64,000 nt of DNA from CAYLMG01 sp964493425 (GTDB taxonomy: Bacteria; Planctomycetota; Phycisphaerae; Sedimentisphaerales; Anaerobacaceae): the NCBI GenBank assembly GCA_964493425.1, contig CAZBMW010000003.1, positions 107,372-171,371 of the forward strand, read 5' to 3'. Both the position numbers and the translations under genes were made by a program. Within the stretch, counting starts at the first letter, position 1, and every line of letters begins with the position of its first letter. This document shows, in pieces, positions 1 through 9,045 of this stretch. The notes beneath the pieces are model-generated. The model was given only the letters and a program-made list of their open reading frames with translations. It was not told where the DNA came from and searched no databases.

Positions 1-213
1 TCGGATGATTATCCTGACGGCAACTTTGCACAAATAATGTGCGGCGGCATGCCTGATATTTATGGAAATCCGGACAGCAGCAGCCATGTGTTGAATGAAA
101 GAAAAGCCGCAGGTGGTAATGCAGGATTTGCTGATGGTCACGTAGAGTGGCGTCCTTTTAATAAAATGAAGATACGTCATCGTCCCTTTGGCTGCCCCAT
201 GTTCTGGTGGTAA
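1..213 (+). CDS. C-terminal end of a pseudopilin-like protein (partial)
   Basis: An open frame runs in from the left edge and stops at TAA 211-213, giving 70 residues. It contains NAGFADGHVEW, the end of the prepilin-processing-associated H-X9-DG signature found at the C-terminus of large planctomycetal pseudopilins. The upstream His lies further away than the usual nine residues (SSSHVLNERKAAGG precedes the motif). The N-terminal methylation leader would be outside the window. It is probably a secreted or pseudopilus-associated protein of unknown role, related to the genes at 7406 and 9046. Confidence 0.75.
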   Translation, partial: SDDYPDGNFAQIMCGGMPDIYGNPDSSSHVLNERKAAGGNAGFADGHVEWRPFNKMKIRHRPFGCPMFWW

Positions 214-306
214 AAAGTATCGAAAAGACCCATTTAACAGCTATCACACACTGCGAAGCAAGATAAGGGAAGTTGTAGCTGTGCTTTCCGAGCAGGAGTG
301 TGGATA

Positions 307-1278
307 TTATATTTGTTCATTCAGGTTAATTATATTCTCAGCGGTGCTGACCACTTTTTTGCGCAGAGCTCTTGGCGCGAGCACTTGTACCTGGTCGCCG
401 TAACCGAGTACCCACCATGATATTTCTCCCAGCCCGTCAATACGGAACTCAACAATGGCAGAACCGTCTTTGTTGTAAGTAACTTTTTGTGTGCTGTGCC
501 ATTGTACTTCGGCTACGTTGGCGGCAACTTTGGGTAAGAATCGCAGCTTTATATTATAGATTTTACCTTCGGGTATCATCGACCAGGCTCTACCGAGATA
601 ATCGTCAAGGTTGAAGTGTTCTCCATCGACGAAACATTTATCGAGCATCTGAAGTTCTTTGATTCGGCTTAGTTTGAGTGTTCGTATACTCTTATGCAAT
701 GCGGACAGTCCCAGGACATACCATGCCCGCTGGTTGTACAATAAATGATAAGGGTCCAGGTCCAATTCTATGATATTGCCCTCGAAAAGCGAATGATAGC
801 GGATGTGAACTTTACGTTTTTTTTCGATGGCCTTCTGCAGACTTTCGAAGGTTTTGTCGAGCAGCCTCATCGGTGCCTGGGGATTAAGTCTGGTAGATAT
901 ACTGCGTAAGGATGTGTTGCAGTATCTCCTTATTTTGGCAGGCAGATTGTTTTCAATTTTCAGGGCGGCAAGAAGTGCAGAGTTTTTGAAAGGTATCTGC
1001 ATCTGATTGCTTACCTTGTGTACCAGCAGAAGAAGGCTGAGTGCCTCCTGAAGATTAAGGTCTATAGGAGGCAGAAAGAATTCAGGGTCTATGGTATAGC
1101 TGCCGTTTTTGGAGTCGTAATGATATGGGACACCAATAAGCTGCAGTTCCTTGAGGTCTCGAAATACGGTGCGGCGGCTTGTGCCGAATGTTTTTGCCAA
1201 ATCATCCACCGTGCAGTTTTTACCTGCCTGTAAGGTAGTTAAGATTTGCACAATTCTGCCTACTCTGCTGCTCTTCAT
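307..1278 (-). CDS. HTH/WYL-domain transcriptional regulator
   Basis: The 323-residue protein starts with a winged helix-turn-helix of DeoR/HTH_11 type (residues about 5-60, CTVDDLAKTFGTSRRTVFRD). A WYL ligand-binding domain follows (about 140-235), with AWYVLGLSALHKSIRTLKLS as its core, and then a WCX-type C-terminal domain. WYL proteins are DNA-binding regulators that sense nucleic-acid or other ligands. It is transcribed away from the zinc-ribbon gene at 1498, so the 220-bp gap holds divergent promoters. No target gene can be named from context. Confidence 0.88.
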   Translation of the reverse strand: MKSSRVGRIVQILTTLQAGKNCTVDDLAKTFGTSRRTVFRDLKELQLIGVPYHYDSKNGSYTIDPEFFLPPIDLNLQEALSLLLLVHKVSNQMQIPFKNSALLAALKIENNLPAKIRRYCNTSLRSISTRLNPQAPMRLLDKTFESLQKAIEKKRKVHIRYHSLFEGNIIELDLDPYHLLYNQRAWYVLGLSALHKSIRTLKLSRIKELQMLDKCFVDGEHFNLDDYLGRAWSMIPEGKIYNIKLRFLPKVAANVAEVQWHSTQKVTYNKDGSAIVEFRIDGLGEISWWVLGYGDQVQVLAPRALRKKVVSTAENIINLNEQI

Positions 1279-1432
1279 ATTCTGCTGTCCTATTCGAGCG
1301 ACCTTCTTTCCCCTTTGGTTTGTAACAAGGATATTATACAGGTGATTATATCATTTTGTCAAAATTTTATACAGCCGATTTACAAAAAAGAGCTTTATAT
1401 TAAACAAAAAAATCTCACTGTGAACTAGGTTA

Positions 1433-1461
1433 TTGAAATATTTGTATTCTAAAGATAAAAT
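1433..1461 (+). promoter_or_regulatory. Sigma-70-type promoter for the zinc-ribbon membrane protein
   Basis: TTGAAA at 1433-1438 and TAAAAT at 1456-1461 are separated by 17 bases. The expected start of transcription lies about 30 bases before the ATG at 1498. Predicted from sequence only. Confidence 0.55.
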
Positions 1462-1497
1462 AAACCTGTATTTTCTTATAAGTGACAGATTTTTGCT

Positions 1498-2532
1498 ATG
1501 ATAAGATTTGACTGCAAAAACTGCGGGCAAAAGATTGCCGTTGCCGAAACACAAGCCGGCAAAAAAGGCAGGTGTCCGAAATGTAAAACTATACTTGTAG
1601 TTCCTGCGGATTTTACGCTGGAATTTGAGTCCGAGAGGGCACAAATTAACCTTCAGGAGGCCGACAAGCTCGAAGACAGGCTGGAAAAAGCCGGCTTGAA
1701 TCTGACATTTCTCGATGCTTCTGATAAAGATAAAGCCGGCGAAATACCGGCTGTATCCGAGAGCACTGCTGATAGGCGTGCTAAAGAGCTTCAGAGGCTT
1801 GAGGAAAGATTCGAAACAGCCGGAGGAAGCGAGTCTATAGGGCGACGTAAATTCCCTTGGCTTATCGATATATTTCTTTACCCGATCAGTACACCGGCTC
1901 TGATAATTATTGGAATTATTATTTCAATACCGTTGCTTATCGATTTGGCGGCGATTTTATTTGGTCCATTAGGCTTTTTTATATCTATCCCCGGCTTTTT
2001 TGTAAAAATTGTCGTTGGATTGTATATGTACTGGTACCTTTGTCACTGTGTCCGCGACAGTGCTGAAGGCAATATTCGTGCACCGGATGTGCTGGTCAGC
2101 TCTCCCACACTTGGGGATATGTTCTTTCAAACAGTAAAGGCGGTTGTTTGCCTTCTGTTCTTTTCTGCCCCGATGCTAATTTACTATTACAATGCGAGAA
2201 GTACGGATTTTATTTTCTGGCTTCTGTTCGGATTTGCGGTTTTCTTTTTTCCGATGGGATTTCTGGCGGTTATTATGTTTGATTCCATCAACGGCCTTAA
2301 TCCAATCCTGCTGATAGGCTCAATCTTCAGCACATTTTTTCAATACCTTGGCTTGCTTTTTCTATTTTCCATCTTAGGCTGGCTGGTAATACAGGTTTTT
2401 TCAGTTACATCAGATTCGGTAATTCTAAATCTTCTGATGCCATTGGCAATTATCTACCTTTCGCTGGTAACAACGCATCTTCTCGGGCGATTCTACTGGC
2501 GGAATCAGGACAAGCTGAGGTGGGCAGTGTAG
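1498..2532 (+). CDS. Zinc-ribbon multi-pass membrane protein, function unknown
   Basis: The 344-residue protein opens with an MJ0042-like zinc ribbon (FDCKNCGQKIAV then GRCPKCKTILVVP, residues 4-36), common in planctomycetes. A charged, probably disordered linker runs to about residue 115. The rest is hydrophobic with about five or six membrane segments (for example LIIIGIIISIPLLIDLAAIL and FWLLFGFAVFFFPMGFLAVI). The ribbon should face the cytoplasm. The initiation region has no clear Shine-Dalgarno, but ATG 1498 begins exactly at the ribbon. No enzyme motif is seen. Confidence 0.8.
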   Translation: MIRFDCKNCGQKIAVAETQAGKKGRCPKCKTILVVPADFTLEFESERAQINLQEADKLEDRLEKAGLNLTFLDASDKDKAGEIPAVSESTADRRAKELQRLEERFETAGGSESIGRRKFPWLIDIFLYPISTPALIIIGIIISIPLLIDLAAILFGPLGFFISIPGFFVKIVVGLYMYWYLCHCVRDSAEGNIRAPDVLVSSPTLGDMFFQTVKAVVCLLFFSAPMLIYYYNARSTDFIFWLLFGFAVFFFPMGFLAVIMFDSINGLNPILLIGSIFSTFFQYLGLLFLFSILGWLVIQVFSVTSDSVILNLLMPLAIIYLSLVTTHLLGRFYWRNQDKLRWAV

Positions 2533-2545
2533 TCTGCAGTGAGAT

Positions 2546-3862
2546 TTATTTGTTACGGCGGATTTGTACACTTTTGGCGTGGGCGTCGAGCCCTTCGATT
2601 TGTGCAAGCCGAATAATCTCTTCGGCGCTGCGAGCTAATTTTTCTTTGTCGTATTCGATGATGCTGGTTGACTTGATAAAATCGTTGCTGCTGAGGGCGC
2701 TGAAGAACTTTGCGGTCATACCGGTTGGCAGAGTATGGCTCGGTCCCGCCCAGTAGTCACCAACGGCGACAGGAGTATAATCGCCGATAAAGATTGCGCC
2801 GGCATTGTCGATTTTTTCGGCGACCACTCTGCTTTGTTCGCCGCACTGGATTTCAAGATGCTCGGGTGCAAAATTGTTGGCCTGGAAGATACAATCGTCC
2901 ATATCTTCAAAAACGACTATTGCACAGAAGTCCTCAAGGCACTTAATCGTTTGCTGTGAGCGGTCCAGTTTTTTAACCTGTTTTTCGAGCTCGGTGAGCA
3001 CGTTTTCTGCCAATCGCTGTGAATCGGTAAACAGAACGGCGCTGCCTAGCGAATGTTCAGCTTGGCTGAGCATATCTGCTGCGACCCAGGCGGGATTGGC
3101 TTTGTCGTTCGCTATTATCAGGACCTCGCTCGGCCCTGCTATCGAGTCGATATCCACGAGCCCGAAGAGATGTTTTTTTGCCATTTGTACCCAGGTGTTT
3201 CCCGGTCCGACGATTTTGTCCACCTTTTTGATTGTCTGCGTGCCGTAAGCCAAAGCCGCCACGCCTTGAGAGCCTCCAATTCGATAGACCTCGTTGATAC
3301 CGAGTTCGTAACAAGCCGCTAAAATTACAGGGTGGATGCTGCCCTTGTGTCTTGGTGGTGAGATTACTGCAATTTCTTTAACACCTGCTACCTGGGCGGG
3401 TACTGCTGTCATTATCACGGTCGAGGGCAGCGGTGCCGATGCACCCGGTACACAAAGGCCGACCCTCTTTAAGGCAGTATATTTTATTCCGGTACCGTCA
3501 TTGAAACTCGATCTATCCGTTATAAAAATTTTCTGCTGATACTTTCTAACGTTGTCAATCGATTTGCGTACAGCCGACAGTAAATCTTTGTCCATTCGGC
3601 TATGTGCCTCTTTTAATTCTCGGTCGTTTACCCTGAGCTGAGATGCAGACAGTTTAACGTTGTCGAATTTTTCGGTAAATTCAATTAAAGCCTGGTTCTG
3701 CCGCTTTCTTACGGCATCAAGTATTTTCATCAGCTGCTCGTATCTTTCGTCGCCGGGCAGGAAATATGAGGCCTCGAATAATTTTTTGTGAAGGTCCATT
3801 ATTTTTTGATGCCATTGGGTATCTGAGGCCTGGATAAGGATTTTGGCAAGATTGCCGGCCAT
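2546..3862 (-). CDS. hisD: Histidinol dehydrogenase
   Basis: HisD catalyses the last two steps of histidine synthesis, L-histidinol to L-histidine with two NAD+. The 438-residue protein has normal family length. It carries the NAD/zinc-site signature IAGPSEVLIIAND...WVAADMLSQAEH, the glycine-rich GPGNTWVQMAKKHLFG, and the C-terminal GPSHTLPTG. AGGAG lies seven bases before ATG 3862. It is the last gene of a minus-strand run (aconitase, LOG protein, exported protein, hisD). No other his gene is in the window. Confidence 0.96.
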   Translation of the reverse strand: MAGNLAKILIQASDTQWHQKIMDLHKKLFEASYFLPGDERYEQLMKILDAVRKRQNQALIEFTEKFDNVKLSASQLRVNDRELKEAHSRMDKDLLSAVRKSIDNVRKYQQKIFITDRSSFNDGTGIKYTALKRVGLCVPGASAPLPSTVIMTAVPAQVAGVKEIAVISPPRHKGSIHPVILAACYELGINEVYRIGGSQGVAALAYGTQTIKKVDKIVGPGNTWVQMAKKHLFGLVDIDSIAGPSEVLIIANDKANPAWVAADMLSQAEHSLGSAVLFTDSQRLAENVLTELEKQVKKLDRSQQTIKCLEDFCAIVVFEDMDDCIFQANNFAPEHLEIQCGEQSRVVAEKIDNAGAIFIGDYTPVAVGDYWAGPSHTLPTGMTAKFFSALSSNDFIKSTSIIEYDKEKLARSAEEIIRLAQIEGLDAHAKSVQIRRNK

Positions 3863-3871
3863 ATTGTGCTC

Positions 3872-4663
3872 CTATATTCCAAAATTGCCATAGCTGTAGG
3901 CACGTCTTGCGCGCTGGAGCAGCAGATAATAGCTGCCTTTATATTTTGTAATGGTTCCAGCTACCTTGAATCGAATTTTCTCGAGCTCAACTGACTGTTT
4001 CTGCCAGGCGTTCTCAAGCGTCCGGCAGGGCAGCAGTGGTATTGAAATATTCTCGAGGTTTCTGCCGAGGGCATCAAGAACGAAGACGGTTTTGCCGTCC
4101 GGCTGTTTTAGTATGAATCCGGTCCTGTCGGCAAGAGCGTAGTTTTGCTCGAGATCGAGTCCTTTTTGTATTTGTGCCGGCCGAATAGCTTTTTCGGCGG
4201 TCAGTTTCTCTAGGACATGAGCAGGCAATTGCAGTTCATCGTCGGGCTTGCCGGCCTGTGTTTTTTGCTGCTTCTTTGGGCGTATGTTCTCGATTTTTCT
4301 AATCTGGCCGACGGGCAGGTAGTTATCTACAAAGAAGTAGTTTTTTTCTTTATAAGCTGTTACCCTGCCCCAGATGCGAAAGCCGGTTTCGGGGTCCTGT
4401 TTTATATTGGCAGCCATTTTTTCAAGACTTATGGACGGCAGCAGCTCGATATCTGTTCCGCTCTTAATGACTGCTTTGTCGTCTCTGAGGTCGTTGTCAA
4501 GTCTGAAATAATATGTACCGTTGGTATCGGGGACAGTCAGTTTGCCGTCAACGCCGCTCAGCGCCATCCCGTCTCTTAACAGGACATCCGGATCAGGCTG
4601 CCGAGCGAAAGCTGTGAGGTATGCTGAAAATACTAAAATTATTAACAGTGATTTTTTTAACAT
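3872..4663 (-). CDS. Exported protein of unknown function
   Basis: The 263-residue protein begins with a signal peptide (KKSLLIILVFSAYLTAFA) and a likely signal-peptidase site after AFA. The remainder is soluble, with repeated GxVTxYKxxYFxxx-like blocks (RVTAYKEKNYFFVDNYLPVG and GTITKYKGSYYLLLQRA) suggesting two related beta-rich halves. Planctomycete outer-membrane-associated proteins often look like this, but I do not recognise a family. It lies 22 bases after the LOG-family gene and 9 bases before hisD, so co-transcription is likely. AGGA precedes ATG 4663 at normal spacing. Confidence 0.75.
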   Translation of the reverse strand: MLKKSLLIILVFSAYLTAFARQPDPDVLLRDGMALSGVDGKLTVPDTNGTYYFRLDNDLRDDKAVIKSGTDIELLPSISLEKMAANIKQDPETGFRIWGRVTAYKEKNYFFVDNYLPVGQIRKIENIRPKKQQKTQAGKPDDELQLPAHVLEKLTAEKAIRPAQIQKGLDLEQNYALADRTGFILKQPDGKTVFVLDALGRNLENISIPLLPCRTLENAWQKQSVELEKIRFKVAGTITKYKGSYYLLLQRARRAYSYGNFGI

Positions 4664-4685
4664 AATTAATCCTGTTTAAAATGTA

Positions 4686-5213
4686 TTAGTCAAATATTTG
4701 TTTTAGAATCTCTAAAACCCTCTCCGGTTCTTCGGCTATCTGTATATATTGTATGCACCCGGGGTCTTCGGCCTTCATCAAATCAACAATAGGCTTCCAG
4801 AAACCACCTGCCAGTATAACCGGTTTATTATCATTTATAAAGCCTTTATTTTTCAATTCCCAGACCTTTGCCAGCTCCAGCAGGGTGCCCGTTGAGCCCG
4901 GTAGGACAATATAAGCCTGTGCCGTTTTTATCAGTGTATCGAGCCGCTTATCAAGTGTCTCGGTTATAATCTCTTTGCTTATATATTCATTGGCTCTGCC
5001 GGCGGCAAAGGCTTTGCAGGTAACGCCGATAGTTTTACCGCCGGCCTGCGAAGAGCCTTTCGCAGCCGCCAACATTGTGCCGCCGTATCCGCCGTTAATT
5101 ATTGTAAAGCCGGCTTCCGCAAGCAGCGTACCGATTCTCTCAGCTAATACGAATGCGTCATCATTCGGCTGTGACCTGCCGCTGCCGAAAATAGCTATAA
5201 TTCTGTCACCCAT
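4686..5213 (-). CDS. LOG-family / molybdenum-cofactor-carrier-like Rossmann protein
   Basis: The 175-residue protein has the SLOG/LOG Rossmann fold: IAIFGSG at the N-terminus, IINGGYGGTMLAAAKGS as the nucleotide loop and YIVLPGSTGTLLEL in place of the usual PGGxGTxxE. LOG proteins of this size include cytokinin riboside monophosphate phosphoribohydrolases and molybdenum-cofactor carriers. The PGST variant leaves the activity uncertain. Its start overlaps the aconitase stop by eight bases, so translation is probably coupled. Confidence 0.85.
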   Translation of the reverse strand: MGDRIIAIFGSGRSQPNDDAFVLAERIGTLLAEAGFTIINGGYGGTMLAAAKGSSQAGGKTIGVTCKAFAAGRANEYISKEIITETLDKRLDTLIKTAQAYIVLPGSTGTLLELAKVWELKNKGFINDNKPVILAGGFWKPIVDLMKAEDPGCIQYIQIAEEPERVLEILKQIFD

Positions 5214-7179
5214 TTGCTTTTTTACGCGTTAAGTTTAACAAACCTGCCGACAGCAGAATTTCTCTTTCCCTGTCGGATAGGCTGAGACTGCCGACAAATT
5301 CAAATGAGCTGCTTTTGTTAATAATGGTCACCTTATCACCGATTTTTATCGCTTCCAGAAGACCGGTTATCTCCAGTTGGTCATCTGTGTTGAGCTTTTT
5401 ATAATCGTTATAGTCGGCAAATTCTATCGGCACGATGCAAAAATTAATTAAGTTTGACCTGTGAATTCTCTCAATGCTTTTGGCTATTACGACACGAACG
5501 CCGAGATACATCGGACAAAGCGCAGCATGTTCTCTTGAAGAGCCCTGGCCGTAACTGAGGCCGGCTACAATGATGCCAGCAGTGCTTTTTTTCTTTAACT
5601 CGAGTGCACGCTGAGAAAAACTCACCTTGTTTTGCTCGTTGAAGCAGTTGAAAACATATTTGGCGTATTCCGGCACATTTGAGCGGAGCTTGAGGAATGG
5701 GCCTGCGGGCATAATATGGTCGGTTGTTACCTTGTCGCCGGCTTTTATAAGCACCTGTCCTTTAAGCGAATCGGGCAGCGGCGGCGGAGACTCAGGAACA
5801 ACAATTGTCGGAGCCCGCAAAACCTTTACTTTTTCCGCGTCTTTTACGCTGAGAGGTTTTTCTATCATACTGTCGTCAACGTCAAATTGCTCGGGCATCG
5901 GGCAGTTTGGGTATTCAATTGCAAGAAGTTTCGGCAAATCTCGAGGGTCGGTTACTTTTGCTGTTAATGCTGAAGCTACAGCAGTTTCCGGGCTGACTAA
6001 AAAAATCTGGTCATTTTTTGTTCCGCTTCGGCCGGCGAAGTTTCTGTTGAATGTTCTAAGGCTCACGACGCCGTCAGCGGGAGAAAATCCCTGCCCTATA
6101 CAGGGTCCGCAGCCTGATTCGAGAATTCTTGCACCGGCACTTACGATATCAGAAAGGGCGCCGTTCGAAGCGAGCATATTCAGGACCTGTCTGCTGCCGG
6201 GTGCGATAGCGAATTCCACCGTGCTATTTATGTGCCTGCCTTTTAAGACTTTCGCGACCATCATCAAATCTGTGAAGCTGGAATTCGTGCAGCTTCCGAT
6301 GACCACCTGATTTACTTTGGAGCCTGCGATTTCGGCTACTGTCTCGACATTGTCAGGGGAAGAAGGGCAGGCAGCCATCGGTTCAAGCTCAGATAGATCG
6401 ATTTCAATGGTTCTGTCGTATTCGGCGTCGGTATCCGCAGTCAGAGCTTTGAAATCGGTTTCTCTTTTCTGGGCTGCAAGAAATTTTCTGGTTTGTTCAT
6501 CACTTGGGAATATGCTTGTCGTTACGCCCAGTTCCGCACCCATATTCGTAATTGTTGCTCTCTGTGGTACTGAAAGAGTGGAAACTGCATCACCGGAATA
6601 CTCGATTGCCCAGCCGACATTGCCTTTCGTTGTGAGAATGCTTAGCAGTTTGAGAATTATATCTTTTGCCGAGACCCAGTTATTAAGGCGGCTGGCAAGC
6701 TTTATGCCTAGCACTTTTGGACATTTCAGATAGAAAGGCCCGCCGGCCATAGCAGCCGCCACATCAAGCCCTCCAGCACCAATAGCCAAAGCTCCTATAC
6801 CTCCGTCAGTAGGTGTATGTGAATCACTGCCGAGCAGTGTTGCGCCGGGCCTGCCAAAGCGTTCGAGATGAACCTGATGGCAAATACCATTGCCGGCCCT
6901 TGAGTGATAAGCACCGGCTTTGGCAGCGATTGTTTGCAGATACAGATGGTCGTTATGATTTTCCGGGCCTAACTGACTGATATTGTGGTCGATATAACTG
7001 ACCGAAAGCGCGGTTTTTACTCTGCCGTTACCTATCGACTCATAAAGCAGAAAAGCTGTTGTGCCTGTAGCGTCCTGGGTAAGTGTCTGGTCGATTCGTA
7101 TAGCGATTTCCTGGCCGACAGCGAGACTGCCTCCAATTAGATGGTTAGATAATATTTTATAAATCAGCGTTTGACTCAT
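5206..7179 (-). CDS. acn: Aconitate hydratase, short bacterial type
   Basis: Aconitase interconverts citrate and isocitrate through a 4Fe-4S cluster. The 657-residue protein resembles the shorter putative-aconitase subfamily rather than the roughly 900-residue AcnA. Cluster cysteines are visible in VIGSCTNSSFTDL and in SGCGPCIGQG. Substrate-site stretches LLGSDSHTPTDGGIGALAIG and the swivel-domain YGQGSSREHAA are present. It leads a run with the LOG protein, an exported protein and hisD. Related hydro-lyases such as homoaconitase or isopropylmalate isomerase are possible, but the single fused chain favours aconitase. Confidence 0.92.
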   Translation of the reverse strand: MSQTLIYKILSNHLIGGSLAVGQEIAIRIDQTLTQDATGTTAFLLYESIGNGRVKTALSVSYIDHNISQLGPENHNDHLYLQTIAAKAGAYHSRAGNGICHQVHLERFGRPGATLLGSDSHTPTDGGIGALAIGAGGLDVAAAMAGGPFYLKCPKVLGIKLASRLNNWVSAKDIILKLLSILTTKGNVGWAIEYSGDAVSTLSVPQRATITNMGAELGVTTSIFPSDEQTRKFLAAQKRETDFKALTADTDAEYDRTIEIDLSELEPMAACPSSPDNVETVAEIAGSKVNQVVIGSCTNSSFTDLMMVAKVLKGRHINSTVEFAIAPGSRQVLNMLASNGALSDIVSAGARILESGCGPCIGQGFSPADGVVSLRTFNRNFAGRSGTKNDQIFLVSPETAVASALTAKVTDPRDLPKLLAIEYPNCPMPEQFDVDDSMIEKPLSVKDAEKVKVLRAPTIVVPESPPPLPDSLKGQVLIKAGDKVTTDHIMPAGPFLKLRSNVPEYAKYVFNCFNEQNKVSFSQRALELKKKSTAGIIVAGLSYGQGSSREHAALCPMYLGVRVVIAKSIERIHRSNLINFCIVPIEFADYNDYKKLNTDDQLEITGLLEAIKIGDKVTIINKSSSFEFVGSLSLSDREREILLSAGLLNLTRKKANG

Positions 7180-7303
7180 AATCAGTCTTTATAAAAGAAA
7201 CAGGCAATTTAGCATAATCTGTGGGAAAAAACAAAATTATTTTACTTCTGTAAGACGTTATTTAGAAGCGTCTTGAGTGATGCGACAAGACCTAAGACAA
7301 AAA

Positions 7304-7335
7304 AGCGGCCTTGAGAATATTTTCTCAAGGCCGCT
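7304..7335 (-). terminator. Rho-independent terminator of the pseudopilin gene at 7406
   Basis: A perfect 14-bp stem (AGCGGCCTTGAGAA at 7304-7317 and its complement at 7322-7335) closes a TATT loop. On the minus strand it is followed by TTTTTGTC. It lies 71 bases after the minus-strand stop and before aconitase. Confidence 0.85.
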
Positions 7336-7405
7336 AGTAAAAAACTGAACAAAGTTTTAAGCAACCGGTACAGGTGTAACCTATACCTATCTTTTTGCTT
7401 TCTTA

Positions 7406-8383
7406 TTATGTGGGCGGTCTATATACTGCACGCCTCTGTTTCTGGCCTTCATTTATCAGGATAGAATCAATTTTACTTCTGGGAAGAACCTTTTGATTAG
7501 CTGCATCTTCTTCAAAACAAGTTCCCTCTTCGATTGGCGGATCTTCACCGACCTCCTTTGGTACGGTAGAATAGGTTGACAACACCGTATAAATATTGTC
7601 ACTATCAGCGCCGCAGTAAGGTTTTTCTTCATATCTCACGCTGCTGTCGTTGAATAGTACATTTTGTCCCTCAGAACGATGGTTGAGAGAATTTCCATAT
7701 CTTTCCTCCTCTTTTGTGCCTGGATAAATATACCATATTGTTTCTGTGTCCTGCTCAAGAGTCAGATATGGACTTCTGTCAGCCATTAAAGCCATATCGG
7801 ATTCGCTGTAAGGAGTCAAGGGATAATAATAGTCAGTATCAAGAGTGCCAAATGGTACCTGGTAAGCGTAGCTATAGTGTTTCGCGGGCGGATTCCAGCC
7901 GCCGTTGCCACCGAAATCCCAGGCCTCAGTGATGTCCTGTTTATAGACAGTGTTGTTATCGTAGTCTTGAAGGTTGAATTCCACTGCAAGGGTATCGCCA
8001 CCGCAGATAAATATCCTGGCCCCTGTGTCAGCATACTTAATCAAAAGAAACAAACAGGAACCAATTGTCGCCGGACAATCCTGCCAACCGCCGAAAGCAC
8101 CTTCCTGACCCGCTGGTGTGGTATCTCTGCCGGCGTCCCAGCCCGGGTCAGTAATTAGGGGTCCCCAGTAGCTGTCTCTGCCTCCGGCACGAGGATATTT
8201 TTGTTCGTAGTCGTTGGCATATGTGTACATCGATTTGCCAAAGCCTGACAGGTGGGTACCGCAGACGACTCGCTGTGCGATAAATCGCACCCTTGCCAGC
8301 GCCGGCATCAAGATGCCCATCAGCATCGCTATGATCGCGATAACGACCAGCAGCTCAACTAATGTAAAACCTTTCTTTTTCAT
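7406..8383 (-). CDS. Type II pseudopilin-like protein with N-terminal methylation leader
   Basis: The 325-residue protein starts with a prepilin leader, KKKGFTLVELLVVIAIIAML, to be cut after the Gly by prepilin peptidase; the following Phe is then methylated. The hydrophobic helix is followed by a large aromatic-rich extracytoplasmic domain and a C-terminal NHRSEGQNVLFNDSS, where the usual DG is replaced by DS. GGAG sits before ATG 8383. It is a paralogue of the protein at 9046; both have the conserved AWDFGG...PPAKHYSYAYQ block. Such proteins are abundant in planctomycetes and their role is not known. Confidence 0.88.
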   Translation of the reverse strand: MKKKGFTLVELLVVIAIIAMLMGILMPALARVRFIAQRVVCGTHLSGFGKSMYTYANDYEQKYPRAGGRDSYWGPLITDPGWDAGRDTTPAGQEGAFGGWQDCPATIGSCLFLLIKYADTGARIFICGGDTLAVEFNLQDYDNNTVYKQDITEAWDFGGNGGWNPPAKHYSYAYQVPFGTLDTDYYYPLTPYSESDMALMADRSPYLTLEQDTETIWYIYPGTKEEERYGNSLNHRSEGQNVLFNDSSVRYEEKPYCGADSDNIYTVLSTYSTVPKEVGEDPPIEEGTCFEEDAANQKVLPRSKIDSILINEGQKQRRAVYRPPT

Positions 8384-9045
8384 TTTATCTCTCCTTTATT
8401 TTCCTTGGGGTTCGAATCCAATCATTTTCAGACCCGCTTTTATTATCTTTTCAATAAATGCTAACAAAAAATTTTTTCCGAACCTCGACTTTTCATTATA
8501 TTCCGTCCAAAAATGACTGGTTAAATCTATCTAATAATGACTTTGCCAATGACGTTAATGTAATCAAATTCTGTTCTAATCGTTTTTACAAGCAGAAAAA
8601 ACATTAAGTTTTTGGCAGGCAGGCTTAAAAGATATGACATTAAAATAGGAATATGATAACTCTTCAAATTATGATAAACTAATACACCTGTCTGCTATCT
8701 AAATGCAATTTAACACGAAAGATATACTTTGTCAAGTTAATTTTCGGCGAATTTACATAATTTTCTAAAAAATTTTTCAGTTCTCTACTTTATCTTCTCG
8801 ATACCAATTATCCCGCGAAATGGGCGAAAACAGCGAAAAAGCTCGGCTCTGAATGAAATCTTCACGCGAGGCGGCTTTTAGACGCTGTAAAAAAGCTATA
8901 AAAACTGCCGGCGACTAACCGGCAGTTTTGTATTTTGACGTAAGACAGCCCCTTTCTCTCTCAGGTCCAAAATATTGTGCTGAGTGGAACGTCAACGCAA
9001 ATTTCTAATTTCGTTTTTGTGCATATGCGGCAGAATCTATGGTAA
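8384..9045. other. Non-coding spacer between two pseudopilin genes
   Basis: This 660-bp AT-rich stretch has no plausible gene. It holds the 3' region and terminator of the gene at 9046 and, nearer 8400-8700, the presumed promoter and leader of the gene ending at 7406. I could not pick one promoter with confidence. Confidence 0.5.
8901..8929 (-). terminator. Bidirectional-looking Rho-independent terminator
   Basis: A perfect 11-bp stem (AAAACTGCCGG at 8901-8911, CCGGCAGTTTT at 8919-8929) closes a 7-base loop. It lies about 115 bases downstream of the pseudopilin gene ending at 9046, and its symmetric A/T arms give a T-run on either strand. Confidence 0.8.

Noticed and set aside
5627..6310. 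227-residue plus-strand frame inside aconitase
   Set aside because: It is antisense to the conserved aconitase core, with Ser/Thr/Pro-rich shadow composition.
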